DNA from: Monoplex corrugatus
Lineage: Eukaryota; Mollusca; Gastropoda; Littorinimorpha; Ranellidae
DNA: 64,000 bases
Assembly: GCA_030674185.1 (NCBI GenBank)
Contig: JAPXFY010000016.1
Coordinates: forward strand, 49,107,250 to 49,171,249
Reading direction: 5' to 3'
The notes below the pieces were generated by a model. That model made no database searches. It saw only the letters and a list, made by a program, of their open reading frames with translations, and had not been told where the DNA came from. Both the position numbers and the translations under genes were made by a program. Positions 21,698 through 33,200 of the stretch are shown here, in pieces; within the stretch, counting starts at the first letter, position 1; each line of letters starts with the position of its first letter.

Positions 21698-24600
21698 AAA
21701 TTATGATTAGGAGTATATCTATTTTTCACTAATGTCACAGTGTGCGTGTGTGTGTGTGTGTGTGTGTTTTCCAATTTTGTTCTTCTCAATCTAATTAGTG
21801 ACCAGATAAATATATGATCTTTTCAAAAACCTGGAGACCATTGTCAATTTAAAAATGATCCATTCAAAATCAATGATCCTAAACTCATGATCATCGTGTC
21901 CTTGGCTTTCTGTTTCTCTACTTCAGTACTTTACTACTCTACTCTCTAGTCAATCTTGAATGTTTCTGCTTTCAGTTTTCTCAAAATTCTTTATCTGGGT
22001 TTCCATATAACATTCACTTAAAATCCTCGTTTAAAAAAATCACAGAGAACACAGCAATGGTTAGTTCAAACAACAAGCATACCCAGTATGTGTTTAGCAC
22101 TGATCGTTCCAATACGATAAGCAGCCTTTCCAAGACACTTAACCCTCATGGTTGCCTCCATCTTCATTGGATGATTAGGTTGATGGGTAAAATTTATTTT
22201 AGATTACTTTTTAATATCTTATACTGAATTCATGCTATGTTTGATAATTAAAGAGAATAATCTAAAATTGAAAAAAAATTGTAAATATGAAACGGTGGCA
22301 GGTGCACGATTAACATATGAATCGCACCAAAACATTCTCTGTGAGTTCGAAGGGATTCACGAATACTATTTGATTTATATACTGTCAGTACTGCTAAATC
22401 AAAGCACACATCTCAAAGATAATGTACCAATAAGATAATCATAATTTATGTGTTGTAATTTTGCAAAATATTTGATACTGCTGGGCTACACGTCTCTGAC
22501 CTAAGCTATTTTAGTTTCCATTCGAGCCTCAACTTTCTCGACGCCATTTTCCTGTGAATTGTACTCTGTGATGGCGTAGCTGAATGTGTTTGTGTGTTGA
22601 TTTCATTACTCTTTTGATTGCATTACTCCGATTCTAAAGTTGATACAAAAAAGAGAAGGTTAGTGCCACTTTCGTAATATTTTGTTATGCATTGGTACAA
22701 GAGTAGTGCTTAATTTCTTTGTGCATGTTTGGATTTGGCGCGTACAGGTCTGAAGCGCTGTGACACGGAATCTGTTATTTTTTTCCGACTGCATACCCTG
22801 CACTTGCCGCTCGAGACGCCATTTAGACTTCATTTACCCACCCACGCGTTCAGTGATCGATTTACTGTCTTGTTTCACTTGAATTTTAGTCAGGCATAAC
22901 TATACATACTTAGATTTGGAATAAAAAACAACCCAATGTAGACTAGTTGTGTCAGATTTCTGATCTGTCTGGTCGTTCAGGCAGTGAGTCTAGTCTAGTC
23001 GTATACACACACACTCGTCACTTCCAAGGCCTTGTAAAGTCGTATTAGTCTTGTGATTCTAAATATGTGTAGACATAACGTCCTGATTTGACGTCATACA
23101 CATGCCACCGTCCGTTTTTCTGTGAAAGTTAACTGAATCTCTGTAGTGTTTCATTTCACGTGTCGGTAACAACCGTTTAGTTGTTTAATTGAGCAGGCGG
23201 CGTCAAGGTTTCTGAACCAGTGAGCGACAGTAGTGTTGTGACCCCTCTTAATTTGTTTATGACCCCGGAGCTATATAGTAACCCTACAGTTGGTTTAGTT
23301 TTACCAAAAATTGAACACCTAGAATTAAGAAATTTGAGTTATTTTTGTTTTAGTGTAGCAACAAAATTATTTGTTTTGTAAAGCCTGGTGTGAGTTTATG
23401 TTTTTGTTTTGTTTTGTTTTAGGCTATCCAAAACCGTGTTCACTTGTTCAGTATAATTAAACCCATTGGGACTATGCACCAGCATAACAGATGCCGTTCA
23501 AACGAATCAAAGTGATGTGGACATAAAATTCAATGATATAAGTCCTAAGTATATGCATGAACTCACTGTGGCTGTGCTAGCAAGTTTTTGAAATCATGTA
23601 AATGGCTTGTCTAGATTGCTGTAGGCCTCATAACTTCCCGTTTAAAGAATTATAGTTCTATTTTTTACTACTTTAGCTGCAAAACAGACTTCTTGCTTGC
23701 CAAGGGTTCAGACACTAAGTAAGATAGTGTCCCTATACTTGGAGTAAATAATTTATTCATATGCTTTGGCACCACAGATACCATGTGATGGAATAGAATC
23801 AGAATGATCATGGCATATTATATGCAGAAGCCATGTGCGCTAGTTGGGTCTTGAAGTTCTACCAAGCGTATAGACTATAGGCCTACATTTTAAATAATCT
23901 ATGTATTGGTCATTGAGACAACTGGATATTGACCTCTATTGAACATTGCAAAATGTATGCACATGTACCATGTCAGATTGAAAAAGAAAATTGATCTGGT
24001 GAAAATGGATAAAACCACAACATATCCAGTTCTTCAGTAGGAATTATCTTGACCTTAATATTATAGACACCTCCAAACAACTTGAAACGCAGACCCCATC
24101 AATTCATCCTCCATCCTTGATAAATGAAGGCAATAATTTACTTACTCTGCATGCCACATTCTTCCTCATTCTCCCTTCAAATCATCTTATCTAGTACTTT
24201 GAATTTCTTCTATCTATGATGCAGGAAAAACCCAAACGCAGTCCGTGTCATGCTGCAGAAATCTGTGCAGAAGTTTACCATGGAAATAATACCAGTCGTT
24301 GTAATATTGATAATTGTTCTGGTTTTTCATTTTGACAGCAGATTTTTGGACACTTCCTCTGTTTTGTTCTGAGAAAGATAATGTATGACAATTCAAAATG
24401 TGTTCGAGAAGATATGATTTTGAATTCCTTAGGAATCGGTTCTTCGGGATGCAGGTTGAGAAGTTTTGTTGTAGCACTTTACATCACCTTCAAGTTTATC
24501 AGCACATTTATTCTTGTCACACAGTGAGTCTGGAACAGTAGATCAACAGTAAGCGTTTGTAGATTGATAGTGCTGATTGCTTTGTGCCTGTCTGAGGTCC

Positions 24601-25614
24601 TTAATCCACTTACATTTTGAAGGTTTATTGAGTTGGTCAGCATGAGGGCTTGGTTCTCTTTTATGTCACTTTTTTTCATCATCCATTGAAGTTAATCTTT
24701 TTAAATGATGTGTGACAATCAAATTTCTATCATTAGACAGGAAATTGTGTCATTATGTAGCATTTTCTATCGTGCAATCTGTTACTTTGACTTTACACTT
24801 ACAGTTTTATTGGTCATGTTACCTAGCAAGTCCTACATACAGTGAATTCTGATGCAGTGGCAGTACATTGAATAGTGTTTACAGTATTCTTGATAGAGCT
24901 ATGTATTCAAGTTATTATGATTATTTCAGTTGTAGCATTCTGATAATTTCAGTTGCAGCACTTTGTTTCAATGCAAAATTATATATTGTAGCTCTAAATT
25001 CATATGAAAGAGAGTAATGAATGCTGACAGTTTCACCTGCTAATAAAAAATCCTTTCTTTTTTGTTTTGTCCTTGAGGGTGTCTTGTTATTAAATCTGCT
25101 TGTGACCCCACACATTTGAAAATGACCTCCAAATATTCCAGACAAAGGGTTATAATGATCTCAGAATTTTAGGCCTCAGGGAGACACTGGTACTGTGGTA
25201 GTGGTGCATAAGGAAATTTTTATCTTTTTTTTTTGTCATGATTATGACGTTCATTTTTGTTACTTCTTGACCAAATCCAGCTGGAACTGTTTTAAGTGTT
25301 CGTAGTAAGTGCAGCTGGGAGTATTTTAGATAAATGATAGATCTGCAGTTAACATCTTGTCTCTGTAGTCCTGGCACAGATCTTTGTGACTGTTCATCTG
25401 TCCCCTGTGCCTTATTAAAGAGGATTCTCAATTCATGTTTCTGTCGTATCATCAGGGAGAAACGGCATGTCTGTTCAGACAATGGGCATCATTCCAGAGG
25501 CTTTGATGCAGAAGAGCTTGTTGAAAAGAGTGCCGCAAAATAAACAGCATCAAAATGTAGAAAGTAGCATACTTGTATTTCATTGCAAATTATTTTCTTG
25601 TAAAGTATACACAG
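21698..25614. other. spacer; possible promoter zone, no coding exon recognised
   Basis: Includes a (GT)n at 21742-21767 and the promoter-like zone at 22480-23280. I found no exon with convincing splice sites or family match in either strand. Confidence 0.4.
22480..23280. promoter_or_regulatory. candidate shared promoter region of DAP3 and ASH1L
   Basis: This stretch is richer in CpG than its neighbours. It has GACGCCATTTTCC (about 22541-22553, reverse complement GGAAAATGGCGTC, a YY1-like word), GTGATGGCG near 22570 and GACGCCATTT near 22812. A plausible donor, AGAAGGTTAGTG, follows near 22660 on the plus strand. It lies between two divergent genes whose first coding exons both begin after an intron acceptor. 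Position and composition only; not demonstrated. Confidence 0.3.
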
Positions 25615-25745
25615 GGCTGGTGAAATCCACTCGCCTGGTCGCCCGAGGCGAGTAAAAAACCTGTCGGGTGAGTCAAAATCCAAAACTACTATTCCGTTGG
25701 GCGAGTGACAATTCTGACCCCTGCAGTTCAAATTTATTTCGATTT
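25615..25745. repeat. dispersed repeat with GGCGAG/CTCGCC words (second copy inverted at 27765-27862)
   Basis: GGCTGGTGAAATCCACTCGC then CTGGTCGCCCGAGGCGAGTA resembles the reverse complement of 27765-27862 (GGCTGGAGAAG...CTAGCC...). Origin unknown. Confidence 0.45.
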
Positions 25746-25964
25746 TTCACATTTTCAGATCTGCCGATTGATTTTGTTTGCAATGATCGAGACTGCCAAC
25801 ATTCGCGCGAAAACGAGGCTGTCTAGGGAAAGGTAACTTTTGTTTCCCATAGGCCTGTCACTAGTGTCAGTGAAGGGAGTTGGTGCGATACAGTCGTGTG
25901 TTTGCAGATCAGCGACCGTTTGACCAATCTGTCAGTTTTGGTCGAACGGTTACTTACTTCTAAT

Positions 25965-26394
25965 TCTAAAAAGCCTCAATAACGCAGCCCCCGATTACCT
26001 GTCAAGCCTACTTGAGATCTATGTTCCCTCAGTACCCTCCGCTCTGCCTCCGATCCTCTGACTTTTCGCTTTCCACGCACTAAGCTCAATACCTATGGTC
26101 CACGAGCCTTCTCTGTTTCTGGTCCACTCTCCTGGAACAAACTTCCTCTCTCAGTCCGTCAGCAACCTACTTTTGTCTCCTTCAAGTCCGCTCTCAAAAC
26201 TCACCTTTTCTCCTCCGCATAAAATCCTAACCTCACTCAACCCCCCCCCCCCTTCTGCAGCCTGTCTCCGCTCGGAGGGAATCACATGGTTATGATATAT
26301 AATTGTATATATGCTATGCTCTCTATAATTTTCCATTGCTTTTATTCTTGCTTTTATTGCTTTTATTCTTTCTCCCCATTTATAGCCATGCGTG

Positions 26395-26425
<31 letters not shown>

Positions 26426-26560
26426 CGTGTGTGTGCGTGCGTGCGTGCTTGCTTGCGTGTGTCTGCTTCAGCGCTTAGATTTGATTTTATCAAGATTTTG
26501 CGCTATATAAATATTGTAATTATTATTATTATTATTATTAATTATTATTATTATTATAAC
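25965..26560 (+). pseudogene. LINE 3' end, CR1/L2/Jockey-like reverse transcriptase C-terminus
   Basis: It reads NNAAPDYLSSLLEIYVPSVP, then after a frameshift LRSASDPLTFRFPRTKLNTY, GPRAFSVSGPLSWNKLP, LSVRQQPTFVSFKSALKTHL and FSSA before a stop at about 26220. This is the widespread C-terminal signature of CR1/L2-type LINE ORF2. The 3' part ends GCGCTATATAAATATTG followed by (ATT)n at 26517-26560, a typical tail. It is 5'-truncated and dead. A GT/GC-rich tract (26397-26462) has grown inside the 3' region. Confidence 0.8.
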
Positions 26561-26849
26561 TTAATATAAGTAAGGAAACCAGAGAAAATAATGCAACATA
26601 TGTCTTATCGAGATCAAGGGATGGGGAGGGAAAGAGAATGTGTTGCAGAGAAGAGCAAATCTGACACATCACTTCGACACTTGATAAGATGATATGTCAA
26701 AGAAATTGGTTTAGAAGGTATAGATGCCACTTGAAGATTTTTCTTACATTATCTTCACTTGTCTCTCAGGACATAAATTTCAGTTAGGTTGGGTTAAATA
26801 TTTTCAAAGTGTTTTTCCCTTCACACTGAATTGGTGAAGTCAAGAAAAT

Positions 26850-26850
<1 letters not shown>

Positions 26851-26928
<78 letters not shown>
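26851..26928. repeat. (AC)n microsatellite, 78 bp, pure
   Basis: Uninterrupted CA dinucleotides. Confidence 0.97.
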
Positions 26929-26930
<2 letters not shown>

Positions 26931-27252
26931 AATCAGACATAATACTTATACAACAACAACAAATTAAGAAGAAAAAAACGGAAAAAACAACAAAATAAAA
27001 CAAAACACACATCAACCAATCAAAAAAGGCCAACAGATACATAGTTCATTACCACTACAGACCTAGCCAACAGATAAGATGTGGCTGGTGATCCGATGGA
27101 AACAAAACTTTTAAAAGCTGCAGACTAACCATCTTTGAACTGCCAACTGTTCTGCTAGACTTGCTTTTAATGAACATACCAAGTCTCACCAATACCAACA
27201 TTTCTCACTATTAGTGTTATGCGTATGTTACATACACATATGTGTACACATG

Positions 27253-27253
<1 letters not shown>

Positions 27254-27319
<66 letters not shown>
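27254..27319. repeat. (CT)n microsatellite, about 66 bp
   Basis: Uninterrupted TC dinucleotides. Confidence 0.97.
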
Positions 27320-27322
<3 letters not shown>

Positions 27323-29747
27323 ACTTTCAATGGTTTCATGCTCTGTCTCTTTCTCTCCCTCACACACACTCACACTTTGAAAGTAAGTGATCACGCATGA
27401 AATTATGACAGCAGAAAATAGTGCAGGATGACAGTGAAATAATTTGCAAAACGTAACAAATGATCAGTTGGACTAAAATAAACTTTTGACTACGTAAGCA
27501 AAAAGACAAAGATTATAAACATATATATATATATTAAACTATAGAACTCTCTCTAACTTGCACAGAGAATACATGTAAACTTTGAGGTCAATTGTCTGCC
27601 TTTTACCTCTTTGTGTTATCACTAGATATCCCACTGTTCACCTTCCCCCCACCCCACCCTGATGAAAGTCTCCAGAAGAAAGTTTGACTACCTTTGTTGT
27701 AACAATGGCTTATTCTACCAAATATTTTTGGTCATCGTCATAAAGAGAATTTCACTATTTTCGGGGCAACATGTCGGGCTAGTGAAAATATCTGCGGGCT
27801 AGTAGATTTTAAAATCCACTAGCCCGGCTGGCTAGTAGAAAATTTTAATCTTCTCCAGCCTGTATACATGTAGCTTCTGTCTAATCATTTAGACACCAAG
27901 TGAAATACATTCACTTCACAGAAAGGCGTACTTCTTCAGTGTACAGAAATTTGGTTTCCTGTGTTGCTCTGCCTGCCTGCAAATTGCCGATAACTAGATA
28001 TTAGTTGAATTCTGTTATGTAAACTTTATTAGTGATGTCCTACTCACTTTGAGGGTAAGAAACGACATGTTTATCTGGTCTACTTTAGACTTCACTTTTG
28101 TGTAGGTGTATATTTTTTTTGTTAAACATATTTGTAAAGTGCTACAAAGAAGGGAGGGGGGGGGGAAGGAAACAACAGCATGTCATTGTTTTACAGGATT
28201 TTCACATTCCAACTGATCGTTTACTTGCAGAACTTATTTAACTTTAACCCCTTGTCTTCTGAGGTCTTATGAATTAGGTCAATGACCCATTGCTGCGAGA
28301 ATAACTGATACACCTTCAAGTAGAGAATTGTCATCATCGTATTATTCTTACACTAGTATGATTTTCATATATATATATGTATATTCTCTGCTTGAACTTT
28401 AATGAGAGGCAGAAACTGCCAGTAATTCTGTTACGGTTTCATCAGTTGTAAGCCAACACTCATTAAGCACTATGAAAAAATTTGAATTTAATGAGGTTGA
28501 GAGAGTACTTACATCAACCACCAGTCTTTTTTCAAACAACGCGTGCACATGCACACACACACACACACACACACCCCACACACACACAGAGAAACAGACA
28601 CTCACACAGAGACAGAAAAAAGAAAAGGAAAAAAGCCATGTGTTGCATACCAGTAAGAAGGGAAATAACAAGTTCTGGTTGTGTGCTTATTATTCCCGTG
28701 CTAAGCAATGTAGACGATTCATTTGCAACAGACCAACCATGCGTATGCATGTACACATGCACACATGCATGTGTGCAGGCACACACACTCACACACGCAC
28801 ACACCTCTGATATGATTTTTTTTAACAGGGAGATTTGGGGGGAAAAAAAGGGGGGGGGGGGGATGTCTGGGAAGATAAACATGTAGAGGAATTTTCACTG
28901 TGTGATTTTTGAAAGCTGCAGTACAGTTGAACTTGATATGCTCAGCATTGTCATTTCAGCACTCCAGTATCGTGTTTGATGGACTGCATGCACTGTTACA
29001 GTGTTAGTCACTGTGTTGACTGTGATAGTGTTTGTTTCTAATGTGAAATTGTTTCAGTAGTGAAGTGCTTCAGGTTTTGGTGTAAAACAAGAAGGAAGAT
29101 GATAGTGATCTTTCTAACTAGAGCTGATATAGGTACACCCCTGTTTTGGAAAACCTTTTGTGTTGAGTTACTGTTCTTATGTAATTTTATGGCTCTCATA
29201 CTGTCATAGTGCTGAATTTGGTTTTCATCAAGTACAGCTGTTCTTGGTTTTAGGTTTTGACAATAGTTCTTCTCAAACTGTACCTGGTCCTCAAATTGTC
29301 ACTTTGCTGTTCACTTGGATATTCATTTTTGAGGCTGAGGTCCATGACAGACATACATTTGATCAGAATAATTCATTTAAGGCATTATTGTTCTGGCCCA
29401 CAATGTGCAAGCATGACATGCTGTTGCATTCTCTGCATGTGTAGTCATACTTGATTAACAGCATATCTCTCCATGTCACAAACATGTAAGCCCTTTGACC
29501 AGCATCAGAGTTGTGATACATGGGGATGGGAGGAGGAGGAGAGGGGGTACTCCAGAGATAAAAGGGCATGCCACACAGTCAGCAACTCAGCTTGAGAATG
29601 CCTCAGGAGAGGCTGTAACATTGCCAGCTTAGTGGCCAGCAGAGTGCACATTGAGAATCCTTATGAAAGTTATGTTGGAGTGGGGTATTGGTATTCACTG
29701 ATCTATCTTCTTGACACTTAACAGTTTATTTTCCTTGTGTGTTGCAG

Positions 29748-30205
29748 GTGCTCATCAAGGAAATCGGTAATCTACCCAGAAGTAGGGTGACAGACTGCCA
29801 TTACTTGAGGGGGGAGGGAAAGTCATGAATACAGGTGAACCTTCTTTTGGTGAAGAGAATTCCCAGAGCTGTTGCAGCGATTCCTCTTCTATTCCATCAT
29901 CATTGTCTGACTGTGACGGTGTTCCTCTTCTGGATCTTCCATTTACAGAACAGAGCAGTTCATTTAGTCACGAACTAAGGTGGCTCATAACACAGGATAG
30001 ACCAGGACTCTCCGGTGTCGAGGATGGAAACAGCTTGTCACTGCCTCTTGGAACCCCCTTGAATCCCCCAAATCACTTGCCAAGTGTTCACCGTGTTGAC
30101 GCTGTGTCAAGTTTGCGTGAAACTGTTGCTTTTGAAAGAGATCTCCTTAATCTCACTGAGGAAGACTTAATTGCATCAACAAGTGCTTCAGATCAGCTGG
30201 AGTTG
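29748..30205 (+). CDS. ASH1L: ASH1L first coding exon with start codon
   Basis: The acceptor (ttccttgtgtgttgcag) ends at 29747. The ATG is at 29825, and an in-frame TAG lies upstream within the same exon (about 29786), which fixes the start. It encodes 127 codons beginning MNTGEPSFGEENSQSCCSDS and ending ASTSASDQLEL. It is Ser- and acid-rich and probably disordered. The donor GTAAG starts at 30206, phase 0. Confidence 0.85.
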
Positions 30206-33200
30206 GTAAGACCATGACAGAGTCAGATATCTCATCCTGTGAATAATTGTTTATGAGAAGACTTGATTATGTGTCATCAAATTGAATGAAATAGAAATTG
30301 TGCAGAGTTATGCTGAATGGCATGCAGATGTAAGATAGTTTGTAATACAATTAATAAATTTCAGCTATTACTCATAAAATTTTCTTTTATGTTTGTAAAT
30401 TATTTGTAGGTGAGGGTTGGCAGCTGACAAATTGTGTTTGTAGTTTTGTAAATTATTTGTAGGTGAGGGTTGGCAGCTGACAAATTGTGTTGGTAGTTTC
30501 AGCTGTCCTGGAGTCTCCAGACTCTTGATTATGCATTGAAGTCATGCATGACAGTGACACTTGCAGAACTACAGAAAGAATATCACTTATAGTGAAAAGA
30601 TGTTAAATTAAAGAACGAACGAAAAAGAAAGAATATCATAGAAGCATTTTTTTCATGTTTGAGTAGACTGTCTTGGGAACATACACTTGTACTTCATTGA
30701 ATCATTCTGCTGTAGTCATTGAATTGAAGATGACCAAAAACTTAACCATATTTTTAACCATTTGACTACACACTGTCCACAAGCATCCTGTTTTGTCAAC
30801 CATGCTAGCAAAGCAGAAACTTAACCCGTTGACTCCCTCACCATATCCACCTGCTTCCTGTAAGCTAGTGGGTATGTGAGGGAGTCAAAGAGTTAAGTTT
30901 GCTGGAAACGTGTTGATAGGATGTAGGTGTTATAGTGTCAGCACAGTGGTATTATGTTTTTGTTGTTGTTTTGATCAAGTGTGTGATTTTGATTTAAGAA
31001 ATGTATGGTGCTTGATAGTGTCTATTAATATTGTGAAATGTTGACATTTTTTTGTTTTGATTTGGTTTTATGTGAAGAAAAGGGGAGGGAGAGCAAGGGG
31101 CTTCAGATTTCAGTTGGTTTATAAATTTTTGGGTATTCTGACATTGTGTAAAATTTGTATATATATTGATTTAGTTTTGGGAGAATGGGGGTAAAGGTGC
31201 CGGAATTAATTGGTTTAAAGAAAATGACTGAAGAAGTCTGTAAGTCAGATTTTCTTTTTCAGGGTACAGAGCTTCTTCAGAGTGAACAGCCAGAATCCTC
31301 TTCCAGCATGAGTCGTACACTGCCAGCCAAGATACGTGACAGGACTCATCATGCTTTGTCAGTTCACGCTCCACCAGCTCTGGTTGAACCTGGCCCCAGT
31401 CTCAGTGATGCTGTTGATTTGGCTTATCCAAAAAATCAAGCACCTGTTGGCATTCTTCCTAAATCAGGTGATAGAATTTAGATGGAGGCAGCAAAGAAAC
31501 TGGTTGTCAGGTGCCAGTTTCCACTAACGCTGACCGAAAGGCCACAGCCCCATCTTTTAAAACATCTGTAGAACCTCCAGCAGCTGTGACCGTTGTGAAT
31601 AATGTAACAGCTGGGTATCCTGCCATGGAAGAAGTGGAATACAGGCGCGAACCCAAGCAACCTCAGTCTCAGCAGACTGCTTTTCCCATCCCACCCCTTC
31701 CAGAGCAAGCAGAATCATTGATGAGGCACATTGACACTTTGTCGATGCCGACAGTATCTCCAGATAGTGGCATTTTTGCAAATTCACCCCTTTTGGAAAT
31801 GACTCGCCAGGTTCAGTTACATCAGTTACAGCGGGCGAGTCAGCTGTTGAACTTCAGCCAGCTTCTTCAATTGTTCATCCGCAGGGGCAACAGGGTGAGG
31901 CAAGAGAACAAAGGCAGCAAGATTCGGTGGCACGCCCACCCTCAGCACCCCTACTTGCAGTACTTCCTAGAGAAGAGAAAAAAGCTGCAGGCGAAAAGGA
32001 AGAGGTTCATGAACAAATATTGTCAGCATTTGATGAAAGGGCATGTGAAAGTGTTTCCCGTGATAGTGATCAGTATTTGGTGGAAAAAGTGTCTTCAGAA
32101 ATACCCAGTCCTTTCCGAGGCCCTTCCATTGGCAGAAAAAAACGTGGGCGACCGCCAAAAAGAAACAAGTCACAGATGCTTCAGCATAAGAAAAGCACAT
32201 TGTATAGTGGACTATATTCATCAGATGGTGCTTCCAGTTCTGCAGTAACGTATAGTGGACTCTGCTCATCCAATGGTGCTTCCAGTTCTGCAGAAGTGTC
32301 TCTGCCAGCAGACAAAAGTAATGTACCAGAGGTAGCAGTAAAAGAAAAGAGTGCAGTTGTGTCTTCAGAAGGAAATCTAGAAGTAAACAGTGTCATAAAT
32401 TCACAGGAAGTGTCATGCTCTAACGAAACTAATTCAAACTCTGCAGATACCTGTTCATCACACACTGATTGTGTCAGTAAGGCAGGGGTCTCAAACACTA
32501 AGAACATAGAAAAAAAACTTTGTCCTGATGCTAAAGCAAGCACAGTCTGTGATGTTACACCAGATGGGTCTCTTACCAAAAAGCGAGGACCAGGCAGGCC
32601 CAAAGGCTCAAAAAATAGATGTTTCTTTACAGTTGTTAAAAACAGGGCATGGAAAGCAAAAGTTGCAAAGGGGTTGATAACAGTCCCAGTGGAAAAAGCA
32701 TTGAGAGGCAAACCAGGTACTATGTCGGGCAGTAACAGAGGCAAAAGAAAAGATAGTGTGACGACTCATAAGGATAAAGTTTGGACTGAGGTCGATGATC
32801 TTGCTGAAAAGTCTGTTAAGGATCAGTTGAGTCAAAACAAAACATCAGTGAAGAAGAAATTCAGTAGCATGAAAACTCAATCTAAAACGGACATTGTGAC
32901 AGAAAAAAGGGGTCGAGGTCGGCCTCGAAAGCAGCGTGTTTCTGATATATCAAATAGTGAAGAAAATTGTCTTGGATCATTAAACAAAGATCCAGTTGTT
33001 CGTAGCAAACAGTTATTACAAGATAAGTCAAGAGCTGAGACAGATAGTGAACTTGCTTCATTGATTCAAAGTGTTCAGCATTCTATCCAGTCCCAGTTTG
33101 CAGCTCGAGATCTCGATGAATCAAGTGAATTTGCTATGGACACCAACAATGATATAAGTGGAATTGAGCCCTCTTTGCCTCGTACAAATGTCAAATCACC

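Larger units (their letters stand above)
26561..29747. other. spacer or 5' intron of ASH1L; microsatellites only
   Basis: Holds (AC)n at 26851-26928, (CT)n at 27254-27319, short (AC)n at 28552-28590 and G-runs near 28150 and 28851. No exon recognised. The right end is the acceptor of the first coding ASH1L exon. Confidence 0.45.
30206..31262. other. ASH1L intron
   Basis: Contains a perfect 53-bp tandem duplication (30392-30497) and a nested palindromic TTAA repeat (30754-30950). Confidence 0.7.

Noticed and set aside
25150..25482. 110-codon minus-strand ORF
   Set aside because: No family match, no splice context and low-complexity ends.
31468..31510. A 43-nt intron (CAG/GTGATA to TCAG/GTGCC) to explain the first ASH1L frame break
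   Set aside because: Removing it puts the downstream sequence into a frame with an immediate stop, and the size is too small for an ordinary intron.
31511..32248. Separate 245-codon ORF overlapping ASH1L
   Set aside because: Its first part is genuine ASH1L coding sequence in a shifted frame; after about 31800 it is an out-of-frame shadow.
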